From Falsiroseomonas stagni DSM 19981 (GTDB taxonomy: Bacteria; Pseudomonadota; Alphaproteobacteria; Acetobacterales; Acetobacteraceae): a DNA stretch of 64,000 bases. A program made the position numbers and the translations under genes. The stretch lies in NCBI RefSeq assembly GCF_900114315.1, contig NZ_FOSQ01000001.1, positions 1,135,468-1,199,467 of the forward strand, in the 5' to 3' direction. This document shows, piece by piece, positions 1 through 7,987 of this stretch. Numbering within the stretch: position 1 is the stretch's first letter; each line of letters begins with the position of its first letter. The notes below the pieces were generated by a model. That model did no database searches and was not told the origin of the DNA. It was given only the letters and a program-made list of their open reading frames with translations.

Positions 1-675
1 CGGGCCCGTCGTGCCGATGCAGCGCACGCGGCCGGTGCGGATCGTCTCCAGCATGGACGGGATCGGGTCGAAGCAGAGCGGCACCTGCCCCGCCACCACC
101 GCCGTGCGCACCTGGTCGCTGCTGCGGAAGGGCACGTGCTGCATCTCGATCCCGGCCTGGGCCTTGAAGACCTCCGCCGCCAGGTGGTGGCCGGACCCGA
201 TGCCGGGCGACCCGAAATCGAGCCGCCCGGGATTCGCCCTGGCGAAGGCGATCAGTTCCGCGATCGAGTTCACGGCCAGCGAGGGATGCACCACCACCGC
301 ATGGTGCATGATGTTCAGCGACGCCGCCGGCGCGAAGTCGCGCAGCAGGTCATAGGACCGGCCGGGCATCAGCGTCTCATTCGCCGTCTGCGTGTTGGTG
401 CAGACGATCCAGCTGTAGCCATCGGGTGGCGATTTCGCGACGTGGTCCGTGCCGATGGTGCCCGCCGCGCCGGTGCGGTTTTCCACCACCACCGCCTGGC
501 CGAGATTCTCCTGCAGCCGCTGCCCCACCAGCCGGGTGAAGATATCCGCCGTGCCGCCGACGCCGAAGGGCACGACCAGGCGGATGGCGCGGGATGGCCA
601 GGGCGCCTGGGCCTGTGCCGCCACCGCCGGCAGCGCCAGCGCCGCGCCCAGCATCGTCCTGCGTCGAATCATCAT
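1..675 (-). CDS. Bug/TctC-family periplasmic solute-binding protein, 3' end cut by window edge
   Basis: Extracytoplasmic binding protein of the tripartite tricarboxylate transporter (Bug/TctC) family, expected to bind a small carboxylate in the periplasm. The frame stays open from the ATG at 675 to the window edge (225 codons), so the C-terminal third is missing. Residues 1-24 form a signal peptide with RRR and an alanine-rich core. The mature part begins with the family pattern APWPSRAIRLVVPF and then GGTADIFTRL, followed by VVVENRTGAAGTIGTDHVAKSPPDGY, split here as VVVENRTGAAGTIG and AKSPPDGY. A second ATG lies one codon downstream (672). It is divergent from the amidase gene. The ligand cannot be read from the sequence. 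Confidence 0.88.
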   Translation of the reverse strand, partial: MMIRRRTMLGAALALPAVAAQAQAPWPSRAIRLVVPFGVGGTADIFTRLVGQRLQENLGQAVVVENRTGAAGTIGTDHVAKSPPDGYSWIVCTNTQTANETLMPGRSYDLLRDFAPAASLNIMHHAVVVHPSLAVNSIAELIAFARANPGRLDFGSPGIGSGHHLAAEVFKAQAGIEMQHVPFRSSDQVRTAVVAGQVPLCFDPIPSMLETIRTGRVRCIGTTGP

Positions 676-764
676 CGCTCTCCCGTGATCCCGGCGCGCA
701 GGCTAGCGATCCCGGCGCCGCCGTCCATCTTCCCGCATCCCGGCATCGCCCCCATGCTGCGCCG

Positions 765-1970
765 ATGCACCTCCTCGACCCCCTGGCCCGCTTCCGCGCC
801 TTCTCCCATCGCGTGGCCGCCCCGGACGCGCCCGCCCCCGGCCCGCTCCAGGGCGTGACGCTCGCCGTGAAGGGCAACATCCCCGTCGCCGGCCTGCCCT
901 GGACGGAGGGCAGCGCCGTCTTCGCCACGCGCATCGCCACTACGGATGCCGCCTGCGTCGCGCGCCTCAAGGCGGCCGGTGCCGTGGTGGTGGGCATGAC
1001 GACGCTGTCGGAAATGGCGATGTATGCGCCGGACAACGCCGCGGAACCGATGGGCCTCAATCCCTTCGATGTGACGCGCACCGCCGGCGGGTCCTCCACC
1101 GGCAGCGGGGTCGCCGTGGCGCTGGGCCAGGCCGTGCTCGGCCTCGGCACCGACAGCGGCGGGTCGGTGCGCAACCCGGCGCTGCATGGCGGCGTGGTCG
1201 GCTTCAAGCCGAGCCTGCACGCCTGGGACTATGGCGGCGTGACCCAGCCCGCGCCGAGCCTCGACACGCTCGGCCTGATCGCCCGCGATGTCGCCACCCT
1301 GGCGCGCGGCGCCGCCGTGCTGGGCACGCCGCCGGGCCGCGCGAGGCCCTGCCTCCTGGTCCCCACGCATCTGGTGAAGGCCAGCGCCGATGCCGCCACG
1401 CGCGCCCTCTTCGCCGCCGCGCTGGATCGCTGCCGCGAAGCCGGGATCGAGACCATCGAGGCCGAGATCCCGCTGTGGCGGGAAGCCGATGCCGCCTGCG
1501 GCGTGATCTCCCTGGCCGAGGGCGGCGCCTGGCTCGATCGCCTGCCGGCCGATGCGCCGATCGGCCCGCGCCTGGTCGCCCGCCGCGCGGCCCATCGCGC
1601 GCTGGACCCCGCCGCGGTGGCGGAGGCCCGCGCCATCTGCGCCGCCTTCACCCAGGCCCTCCGGGACGCGCTGCGCGACGCCACCGCCATCGCCACGCCC
1701 GGCTGGCCCTTCGCCGCGCCCCCCATCGAGGCCGAGACGGTGGAGATGGACGGCACGCCCATCCCGCTCGACCCCGCGCGATCGATCTTCGTCCGCACCG
1801 CCAACGCCGCCGGCGCCCCCGCCATCACCCTCCCCGCCGGGCTCTACCCGCGGGAGCGCGTGCCCTTCGGCCTCCACCTGCTGGCCGCCCCCGGGGCGGA
1901 TGCCGCGCTGCTGGCGCTCGCGGCCCAGGTGGAGGCCGCGCTGCCCCCCGCGCCTATGCCGCCCGTGTGA
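765..1970 (+). CDS. amidase signature (AS) family amidohydrolase
   Basis: A 401-residue amidase-signature enzyme that hydrolyses an amide or ureide bond in the cytoplasm. The Ser-cisSer-Lys triad is visible: Lys near residue 36 (AVKGN), the glycine/serine loop GGSSTGSG near 108-115 and the nucleophile loop TDSGGSVRNPA near 129-139. The ATG at 765 is preferred because the protein starts close to the catalytic lysine as in short AS enzymes; the open frame extends upstream only through shadow sequence. The last 17 bases overlap the convergent ring-opening amidohydrolase gene. AS enzymes such as AtzE work next to AtzD in cyanurate breakdown, so the pairing suggests the amidase handles a product of that neighbour. 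The substrate is not known, and an Asp-tRNA/Glu-tRNA amidotransferase role is unlikely without gatB/gatC nearby. Confidence 0.9.
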   Translation: MHLLDPLARFRAFSHRVAAPDAPAPGPLQGVTLAVKGNIPVAGLPWTEGSAVFATRIATTDAACVARLKAAGAVVVGMTTLSEMAMYAPDNAAEPMGLNPFDVTRTAGGSSTGSGVAVALGQAVLGLGTDSGGSVRNPALHGGVVGFKPSLHAWDYGGVTQPAPSLDTLGLIARDVATLARGAAVLGTPPGRARPCLLVPTHLVKASADAATRALFAAALDRCREAGIETIEAEIPLWREADAACGVISLAEGGAWLDRLPADAPIGPRLVARRAAHRALDPAAVAEARAICAAFTQALRDALRDATAIATPGWPFAAPPIEAETVEMDGTPIPLDPARSIFVRTANAAGAPAITLPAGLYPRERVPFGLHLLAAPGADAALLALAAQVEAALPPAPMPPV

Positions 1971-3003
1971 TCATCGCGGCGAGGCCGCCGCCCGGCGGCG
2001 CCTGCTGTTCCGATCCGCCACTGATGAACACCCGCGTGGTGCCGAACAGGGCGCCGACCATGCCCGAGGCGACAGGCCGCATATGCTTGTCCGGGTCCAG
2101 CTCACTCTCGAACACCGTCGTGCGCCGCCCGCGCAGCGCGCCGCCGGGCCGGACGCCCACCTTCAGCAGCAGCGCCTCCGGCGCGCTCGTGGTGAACAGC
2201 CCCTCGCCATCGGGCTGAAGCCCCACGCGCCGCGCGAGGCGCATCAGCGCCGGCGCATCGATGATGTCAGCCAGCGGTTCCGTCGCCATCACCAGGTCAC
2301 CGCCCGCACCGGGCACATTCGCCAGCAGGATCACCTCGCAATGCGAGAGTTCGGTGCCGGAGAAGGCCATGACGCGCCGGCTGTGCAGTGACCCATCGCG
2401 CAGGATCGCCGCATCCGTCACGCGGTCCTCCGCGACCTCCCCCAGCGCGATCCCGGCGCCGAGTGCCGCGACGGCGCGGGAGGTGGGCGTCGATCCCGCC
2501 CGCGCCGCGCGTTCCGGCGGCAGGGTGGCGAGGTGCCGCCGCGGCAGCACGGGGCTTTTCACCAGCACCAGCGCCACCTGCTCGGCCGTGGCACCCGCAT
2601 CCGCCATGGCGCGGCGCACGGCCTCCGCCACCGCCAGCGCATGCCCGCGCCCGCCATACTCCTCCACCGGGATCGGCGCCGTCGCCGCGACGCCGAGTGC
2701 GAGGCGCGCCGGCCCCGCCGGATCGCGCGCCGTCTCCATCTCCACGATCAGCGTGCCATGCGGCGTGATCACGCCCTCGCACCCCGTGGAGAAGATCAGC
2801 GTCGCCTCCCGTCCCCCCAGCGCCGCCTGCGTCGCGGCGATGGCGAGGTCGCGGGAGAAGTCGTTCAGTGTCGCCGTCCCCTCCGTCTTGCCCAGCACGG
2901 CGATCCGCCGCAGGCGCCCCGGCGGCAATGCGGCCAGCGCCCCGGCCAGGCCCCGCGCATCGCCGGGGCCCTCCATGTCGTAGTGACGCAACAGGACCGT
3001 CAT
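1954..3003 (-). CDS. ring-opening amidohydrolase, cyanuric acid hydrolase / barbiturase (AtzD) family
   Basis: A 349-residue enzyme of the small AtzD/barbiturase family, which opens cyclic imides such as cyanuric acid or barbiturate by hydrolysis. The three internally related units each keep their signature: GKTEGTATLNDFSR near 38-51 with FSTGCEGVITPHG; LVKSPVLP and MAFSGTELSHCEVI in the middle; and FESELDPDKHM then ISGGSEQQAPPGGG near the C-terminus. Length matches the family (about 350-370). The ATG at 3003 lies one base after the stop of the PyrE-like gene (TGACATG), implying translational coupling in one operon with the carbamoylase upstream. Whether the substrate is barbiturate, cyanurate or another cyclic ureide cannot be decided here. 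Confidence 0.9.
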   Translation of the reverse strand: MTVLLRHYDMEGPGDARGLAGALAALPPGRLRRIAVLGKTEGTATLNDFSRDLAIAATQAALGGREATLIFSTGCEGVITPHGTLIVEMETARDPAGPARLALGVAATAPIPVEEYGGRGHALAVAEAVRRAMADAGATAEQVALVLVKSPVLPRRHLATLPPERAARAGSTPTSRAVAALGAGIALGEVAEDRVTDAAILRDGSLHSRRVMAFSGTELSHCEVILLANVPGAGGDLVMATEPLADIIDAPALMRLARRVGLQPDGEGLFTTSAPEALLLKVGVRPGGALRGRRTTVFESELDPDKHMRPVASGMVGALFGTTRVFISGGSEQQAPPGGGLAAMITRAA

Positions 3004-3004
3004 G

Positions 3005-3679
3005 TCATTCCTTCCAGTCAGGCGCGGCGATGCCGCCATGCGCCGCCGACCAGGCGACGGGATCGGCGAGGTAGCGGCGAAGCTCCGCCAGATCCGCCGC
3101 CGGCAGCGCGCCGCGCGATTCCGCTTCCCGCACCACATCGTTCCAATCCGCCAGCGCGAAGAGTCCGGCGCCGGCATCCGTCACCACGCGATCGAAGATG
3201 CCCCATTTGAACAGCACGAAGATGCGCGCCACCTCCATCCCCGCGCGTTCCAGCGCGCGGCAATAGGCGCCCTTGCTGCGCCCGTCGGTCGTCACGTCGC
3301 TGACCAGCAGCACGCGAGACCCCGGCCGCAGCGCGCCTTCGATATGCGCATCCGCGCCGAAGCCCTGCGCGCGGCGCCTGACAACGGCGAAGGGCTGATG
3401 AAAACGCTCCGCCAGCATGGCGCCGAGGGCGATGCCGCCCTGTTCCGTCGCCGCCACCGCATCGAAGCCGGCATGGCCGACCTCCGCCAGGATGCGCGCC
3501 TCCGCCCCTTCCAGCAGCGCGCGCCGCGCCAGCGGGAATGACAGCGCGCGCGGGATATCGAGATAGACCGGCGCCGCCCAGCCGGAGGACAGCATGAAGG
3601 GCCGGTCCGGCCGCAGCAGGATCGCCCGCGTATCCAGCAGCGCCTGCGCCGTGCGCCGCGCGATCGCGTCCCGTTCCAT
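3005..3679 (-). CDS. orotate phosphoribosyltransferase-like protein (PyrE homologue, divergent active-site loop)
   Basis: A 224-residue protein with the fold and order of orotate phosphoribosyltransferase: FMLSSGWAAPVYLD near 28-41, AATEQGGIALGAMLA near 76-90 and a PRPP loop VLLVSDVTTDGRSK near 123-136. In canonical OPRTs the mobile loop reads roughly RKEAKDHG and supplies catalytic Lys and His; here the equivalent stretch near 100-108 is VRRRAQGFG, so those residues are Gln and Phe. The acid before the PRPP Asp is also Ser. This argues for a changed or lost OPRT activity. The gene is second in the minus-strand operon, 20 bp after the carbamoylase and one base before the ring-opening amidohydrolase. 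I therefore do not assign the biosynthetic symbol with confidence. Confidence 0.8.
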   Translation of the reverse strand: MERDAIARRTAQALLDTRAILLRPDRPFMLSSGWAAPVYLDIPRALSFPLARRALLEGAEARILAEVGHAGFDAVAATEQGGIALGAMLAERFHQPFAVVRRRAQGFGADAHIEGALRPGSRVLLVSDVTTDGRSKGAYCRALERAGMEVARIFVLFKWGIFDRVVTDAGAGLFALADWNDVVREAESRGALPAADLAELRRYLADPVAWSAAHGGIAAPDWKE

Positions 3680-3699
3680 GTTACCGTCCCATCGCTCCG

Positions 3700-4989
3700 C
3701 TAACGCCCCACCGCTTCCGCGCCCGTCAGCAACACCGCCTGCAATACCGCCGCCCCCTTGAGGAAATCGTTGAAGTCCATCGCCTCGCGCGGGTTGTGGC
3801 TGCCATGGTCGTTGCGCACGAAGACCATGGCGGAAGGCACGCCCGCATTGGCGAAGATCGCGGCATCATGCCCCGCGCCGCTCGCCAGCACCTCATGCGG
3901 CATCCCCCCGGACTCGCACAGCCGCCGCGCCAGCGCCAGCAGCCGCCCATCCATCACCGCGGGCGGGGTCCGCACCGGCAGGCCGAGGTCGATCCGCACG
4001 CGACGCTCCCGCGCGATCTCCAGCGCCTCGGCCTCCGCCAGCGCCTGGAAATCCTTCAGCGTCCGCTCGCTCTCCGACCGGTATTCCAGCGTGAAGCGCG
4101 CCTCCCCGGGCACGCGAGTCATCGCATGCTGCTTCGGATCCGTGGTGAGGATGCCGAAGGTCATCACCAGATCCTCGCCGCGTTCCAGCGCGTTGCGCCA
4201 GGTGGAGTCGAGCCGCATGGCGAAATCCGCCGTCGCCAGCACGGCATCCCGCCGCAGCCAGCGCGGCACCGCGCCGGAATGCGCGGCCTCTCCCACCGCC
4301 TTGGCATGGGGGTGGCGATGGTTGCCGCGGATGCCGGAGACGAGGCCGACGGGCACGCCCCGCGCCACCATCACCGGCCCCTGTTCGATATGCAGTTCCA
4401 CGAAGTGTGACAGCGCGGTGGGATCGACCAGCCGGGTGCCCGCTGCGACGGAAGCCACATCCGCCCCCTCCCGCGCCATGGCCACGCGCAGGGTCAGGGA
4501 GGGGTCCTGCAGGCAGGGCAGGTCCATCCAGGCGGGATCGAACAGGCCGAACAGGGCGGAGGAGCCGAGATAGGGCCGGCCATACCAGGCGCTTTCCTCC
4601 CCCCGCATCACGAATAGCACCAGGCTGCGCGCCCGTGGCCCCGCGCGTTGCGCGCCCAGCAGCGCCAGCAGCCCCGCGATGACGCCCGCCGCGCCATCGA
4701 AATTGCCGCCCTGCGGCACGCTGTCGAGGTGCGATCCGCAGGCCGCCGCCGGCAGGGACGGGTCCGTGCCGTCCAGCGTGACGATCAGGTTCGCCGCCGC
4801 ATCCCAGTCGCAGCGCAGCCCGGCCGCGCGCGCGATCGCCTCCACCCGCCGCATCGCCGCGGTCTCCCCGGCGCCATAGGTCTCCCGCGTGATGCCGGTG
4901 CCGTCGAAATGCGAATCCCGCAGCGCATCGAACAGCCCGCGCGCCATGATGGCGAGGTCGGGCGCGATGGCGGGCAGGGGCGTGTCCAT
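3700..4989 (-). CDS. M20-family N-carbamoyl amino acid / allantoate amidohydrolase
   Basis: A 429-residue binuclear-metal amidohydrolase of the hydantoinase/carbamoylase branch of peptidase family M20 (AllC, N-carbamoyl-L-amino acid hydrolase, beta-ureidopropionase). Metal and dimerisation motifs are visible: GSHLDSVPQGGNFDGAAGV near 97-115, the Glu pair RGEESA, HIEQGP in the middle and SGAGHDAAIFA near the C-terminus. The start at ATG 4989 puts the mature family start (PDLAIMARGLFDAL) near the N-terminus. It is the first gene of an operon reading leftwards into the PyrE-like and ring-opening genes and is divergent from the cyclodeaminase gene across a 106 bp gap that must hold both promoters. 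Cleaving a carbamoyl group after ring opening would fit this context. Confidence 0.9.
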   Translation of the reverse strand: MDTPLPAIAPDLAIMARGLFDALRDSHFDGTGITRETYGAGETAAMRRVEAIARAAGLRCDWDAAANLIVTLDGTDPSLPAAACGSHLDSVPQGGNFDGAAGVIAGLLALLGAQRAGPRARSLVLFVMRGEESAWYGRPYLGSSALFGLFDPAWMDLPCLQDPSLTLRVAMAREGADVASVAAGTRLVDPTALSHFVELHIEQGPVMVARGVPVGLVSGIRGNHRHPHAKAVGEAAHSGAVPRWLRRDAVLATADFAMRLDSTWRNALERGEDLVMTFGILTTDPKQHAMTRVPGEARFTLEYRSESERTLKDFQALAEAEALEIARERRVRIDLGLPVRTPPAVMDGRLLALARRLCESGGMPHEVLASGAGHDAAIFANAGVPSAMVFVRNDHGSHNPREAMDFNDFLKGAAVLQAVLLTGAEAVGR

Positions 4990-5095
4990 CGGGGGATGCT
5001 GGCGCGGCAGGCCGATCTGGGCAAGAACAGGGGGCGCCTCTTGGCGCCGCCGCCCTGGCGACCCACCATCACAGCCACACCGAACCGGGCGCTCC

Positions 5096-6130
5096 ATGGA
5101 CAACGACGAGTTCCTCATCCTCCGCAGCGGCGAAGCCAATGGCCTCGTCACGCCGCAGGAAGCGCTGGATGCCATCGAGGATGCCTGGCGGGATTACGGC
5201 GCCCATCGCCAGGTGCTGTCGAACCCGCCCGCCCTGGGCATGAAGGGACCAGGTGCGACCTTCAAGGTGAAGGGCGCCGTCCTGCCCGGCGCGAAGCTCG
5301 CGGGTTTCCGCCTGATCGCGGATGCGCGGGACGCGGCACGGGACTGGGCGTGGCTGGCGGATGGCACCACGGGCCGGCCGCTGGCGATGATGGACGAGTA
5401 CTGGCTGCATTGCCTGCGCACGGCGGCCACCGGCGCGCTGGCGGCGAAGCTGCTGGCCCGCCCGGGCGCCACGCGCGCCGCGCTGATCGGCGCCGGGCGC
5501 ATCGCGGCCCACCTGCCGGCCTGCCTCGCCGCCGCGCTTCCCGGCATCACGGACCTCCATGTCGCGGCGCGCCGGGCGGAGGCGGTGGCGGAATTCGTGG
5601 CCAAGGCGCCCACGGAGCTAACGCTGAAACTCCACGCCGCGCCCTCCATCGCGGAAGCCGTGCGCGATGCCGACATCGTCATCACCATCACCGCCGCGAC
5701 CGAGACCTTCCTCGACGCCTCCATGGTCAAGCCCGGCGCGACGGTGATCGGCCTCGGCGATGTGGAACTGCATGCGGACCTGCTGGGCTGGGCGAACCGC
5801 TTCGTGGTGGATGACCTCGTCTTCGCGCTGACCATCGGCAATGTCGGCGCCTGGATCGACAGCGGCGCCTGGACGGCGGAGGCGATCACCGCGCGGCTGG
5901 CCGCCGATGTGGGGGAGATCGTCGGCGGCACGAAGCCCGGCCGTGTGGATGACAGCGACAACATCGTCGCCATCATCCAGGGCATGGCGATCGGCGACCT
6001 GGCGCTGGCGGCGCTGGCCTGGCGCAAGGCGCGCCTCCGTCGCCTCGGCATCCGGGTCAATCTGGGGGAGCCCGCGAACCCGCATCTGCGCGGCCCGACG
6101 CCGCGGCGGAACCGCGCCATCCTCCGCTGA
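5096..6130 (+). CDS. ornithine cyclodeaminase / mu-crystallin family protein
   Basis: A 344-residue NAD(P)-binding protein of the ornithine cyclodeaminase family, whose members include ornithine cyclodeaminase, alanine dehydrogenase and delta-1-pyrroline-2-carboxylate reductase. The substrate half carries FKVKGAVLPGAKLAGFRLIA and the nucleotide half the Rossmann turn ALIGAGRIAAHL. A conserved GLGDVELHADLL follows in the second half. The ATG at 5096 is chosen because the family N-terminus (FLILRSGEANGLVTPQEAL) follows at once. The next gene (PyrK-like) starts 58 bp later on the same strand. In a ureide catabolic setting it could process an imino or amino acid product; the specific reaction is not readable. 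Confidence 0.87.
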   Translation: MDNDEFLILRSGEANGLVTPQEALDAIEDAWRDYGAHRQVLSNPPALGMKGPGATFKVKGAVLPGAKLAGFRLIADARDAARDWAWLADGTTGRPLAMMDEYWLHCLRTAATGALAAKLLARPGATRAALIGAGRIAAHLPACLAAALPGITDLHVAARRAEAVAEFVAKAPTELTLKLHAAPSIAEAVRDADIVITITAATETFLDASMVKPGATVIGLGDVELHADLLGWANRFVVDDLVFALTIGNVGAWIDSGAWTAEAITARLAADVGEIVGGTKPGRVDDSDNIVAIIQGMAIGDLALAALAWRKARLRRLGIRVNLGEPANPHLRGPTPRRNRAILR

Positions 6131-6188
6131 GGGTTGACTTCGCCGGGCGGCGCGCGACCATCCGGGCCTTGAACCAGCAGGGCCTGGC

Positions 6189-7001
6189 ATGGACCTGGCA
6201 CCCTTCCCGGTGGCCGAACGCGACGCGGTGGTGATCGAGAGTGCCCCGGTGGGGCGCCGCTACCATCGCCTGCGCCTGGATGCGCCGGACCTCTCCGCGC
6301 GCGGCCGCCCCGGGCAGTTCTTCCACCTGCTCTGCCGCGATGGCGGCGGCAACGGCCCCTATCTGCGGCGCCCCATGAGCATCTGGCGCTGCGGGGCGGA
6401 GGAGCCGCTCGGCTTTCTCTTCCATGTGAAGGGCAGGGGCACCGCGGCGCTGGCGGCGCTGCGCGCGGGGGATCGGCTTTCCGTGGTCGGCCCGCTCGGC
6501 CAGGGTTTCTCCCTGCATCCGTCCTGGCGGCGCATCCTGATCCTGGCGCGCGGCGTGGGCCTGGCGACGCTGGCGCCGCTGACGGATGCGGCGGCGCGGC
6601 TCGGCATCGCCGTCGATGCCGTGCTCTCCGCCCGCGATCCCGCCGACCTGATGGCGGATGAATTCGCCGGCGCGTCGGGCGCGCTGGTCACGCCGGTCTT
6701 CGATGCCGATGGCAGCAGCGATCCCGCGGCGGTGGAGGCGCTGCTGCGCGCCCGCTTCGAGGCCGCGCGGCCGGATGCCGTCTTCACCTGCGGATCGAAC
6801 CGTCTGTTCCTGCTGCTGCAACGGCTTTCGGCGGAATACGCCATCCCCGGCCAGGTGGCGCTGGAACAGCAGATGGGCTGCGGGCTTGGCATGTGCTTCT
6901 GCTGCGTCCGGCCGATCCGCGCGCCGGATGGCGGCACCGTCAATCTCCGCGTCTGCGCGGAAGGCCCGGTCTTCGATCTCCAGGCGGCGCTGGGATGGTA
7001 G
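6189..7001 (+). CDS. pyrK: dihydroorotate dehydrogenase electron-transfer subunit (PyrK-like)
   Basis: A 270-residue FAD and 2Fe-2S protein that passes electrons between the class 1B dihydroorotate dehydrogenase and NAD(H). The FAD barrel carries YLRRPMSIW and the diphosphate-region GRGTAALAAL; the NAD domain has ILARGVGLATLAPL. The iron-sulfur cluster site near the C-terminus shows three of its cysteines in CGLGMCFCC (C-x4-C-x2-C) and the fourth in RVCAEGPVF, the PyrK arrangement. The stop overlaps the start of pyrD by seven bases, so the two subunits should be made together. Alphaproteobacteria normally make pyrimidines with the quinone-linked class 2 enzyme, so this NAD-linked pair is likely an additional, possibly catabolic, enzyme. 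Confidence 0.9.
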   Translation: MDLAPFPVAERDAVVIESAPVGRRYHRLRLDAPDLSARGRPGQFFHLLCRDGGGNGPYLRRPMSIWRCGAEEPLGFLFHVKGRGTAALAALRAGDRLSVVGPLGQGFSLHPSWRRILILARGVGLATLAPLTDAAARLGIAVDAVLSARDPADLMADEFAGASGALVTPVFDADGSSDPAAVEALLRARFEAARPDAVFTCGSNRLFLLLQRLSAEYAIPGQVALEQQMGCGLGMCFCCVRPIRAPDGGTVNLRVCAEGPVFDLQAALGW

Positions 7002-7924
7002 ACCTCACCACCCGCATCGGCGCGGTCACGCTGGCCAACCCGGTCATGCCGGCATCCGGCACCTTCGGCCCCGAACTCGCGCAGGTCTTCGACCTCGGGC
7101 TGCTGGGCGCGCTGGTGACGAAATCCGTTACGCCGGAACCCCGCTCCGGCAATCCCCTGCCACGGCTCTGCGAGACGGAGGCGGGAATCCTCAATTCCAT
7201 CGGCATCCCCGGCAAGGGCCTCGATCATTTCATCGCGCACGCCATCCCCGAATGGCGCCGCTTCCGCCCGCCGCTGGTCGTCTCCCTCTCCGCCGGCACC
7301 AATGCCGCCTTCGCCGAGGCCGCCGCGCGCCTGGCGGATACCCCCGGCATCGCCGCGATCGAGGCCAACATCTCCTGCCCCAATCTGGAGGAGGATGGCC
7401 GCGCCTTCGCGATGTTTCCCGAATCAGCCGCCGCCGCCATCGCCGCCATGCGCGCGCGCTGCGCCCTGCCGATCTGGGCCAAGCTCTCCCCCAATACCGG
7501 CGACATCGCCGCGGTGGCGCGGGCGGCGGAGGAGGCGGGCGCGGATGCGATCGTCGTCGCCAACACCATCCTCGGCCTCGCCATCGATATCGAGAAGGCC
7601 ACGCCCAAGCTCGGCGCCGGCATGGGCGGCTTTTCCGGCCCTGCCTTCAAGCCCATCGCGCTGCGCCTCACCTGGCAATGCGCCCAGGCCGTCCGCATCC
7701 CCGTCATCGGCGTCGGCGGCATCGCGACGGCGGAGGATGCGGTGGAATTCATGATGGCCGGCGCCACCGCGGTGCAGGTTGGCACCGCCAGCTTCATCAG
7801 CCCGACGGCCCTGGTGCAGGTGATCGACGGGCTGCGGGATTTCTGCACCCGCCGCGGTTTCGCCCGCAGCGCGGACCTCACCGGCCTGGCGCTGCCGGGA
7901 AGCGGGCGCCTCGCCGCCGAATAG
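6995..7924 (+). CDS. pyrD: class 1B dihydroorotate dehydrogenase catalytic subunit
   Basis: A 309-residue FMN enzyme converting dihydroorotate and orotate, in either direction when paired with PyrK and NAD(H). Family motifs are all present: TKSVTPEPRSGNP with Lys43, NSIGIPGKG near 67-75, the NISCPN motif with the catalytic Cys near 128, ANTILGLAIDI, GGFSGPAFKP and the FMN phosphate loop VIGVGGIATAEDAVEF. The ATG at 6995 lies inside the end of the PyrK-like gene and gives the usual family length. It ends 63 bp before the Rieske oxygenase gene; a promoter-like site lies in that gap. Because a PyrE homologue, carbamoylase and ring-opening hydrolase are neighbours, a degradative role is plausible. 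Confidence 0.93.
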   Translation: MVDLTTRIGAVTLANPVMPASGTFGPELAQVFDLGLLGALVTKSVTPEPRSGNPLPRLCETEAGILNSIGIPGKGLDHFIAHAIPEWRRFRPPLVVSLSAGTNAAFAEAAARLADTPGIAAIEANISCPNLEEDGRAFAMFPESAAAAIAAMRARCALPIWAKLSPNTGDIAAVARAAEEAGADAIVVANTILGLAIDIEKATPKLGAGMGGFSGPAFKPIALRLTWQCAQAVRIPVIGVGGIATAEDAVEFMMAGATAVQVGTASFISPTALVQVIDGLRDFCTRRGFARSADLTGLALPGSGRLAAE

Positions 7925-7930
7925 GGCGGG

Positions 7931-7961
7931 TTGACAGGGCACCCCCCTCTGCCTTGATAAC
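7931..7961 (+). promoter_or_regulatory. candidate sigma-70 promoter for the Rieske operon
   Basis: A perfect -35 hexamer TTGACA at 7931-7936 is followed after 19 bases by GATAAC (7956-7961), which matches the -10 consensus at four positions. A ribosome site AAGGA (7974-7978) and the ATG at 7988 follow. The spacing is longer than ideal, so this is a candidate only. If real, the ring-hydroxylating genes can be transcribed separately from pyrKD. Confidence 0.4.
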
Positions 7962-7987
7962 GCTTAGTCCTCGAAGGAATAACGCCC

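Noticed and set aside
2388..3541. Plus-strand Pro/Arg-rich frames opposite the ring-opening hydrolase and PyrE-like genes
   Set aside because: Shadow frames; the minus strand carries conserved motifs and coupled start/stop sites.
6134..6188. TTGACT sequence before the PyrK-like gene as a promoter
   Set aside because: No acceptable -10 element at 15-19 bases; the gene may simply be read through from upstream.
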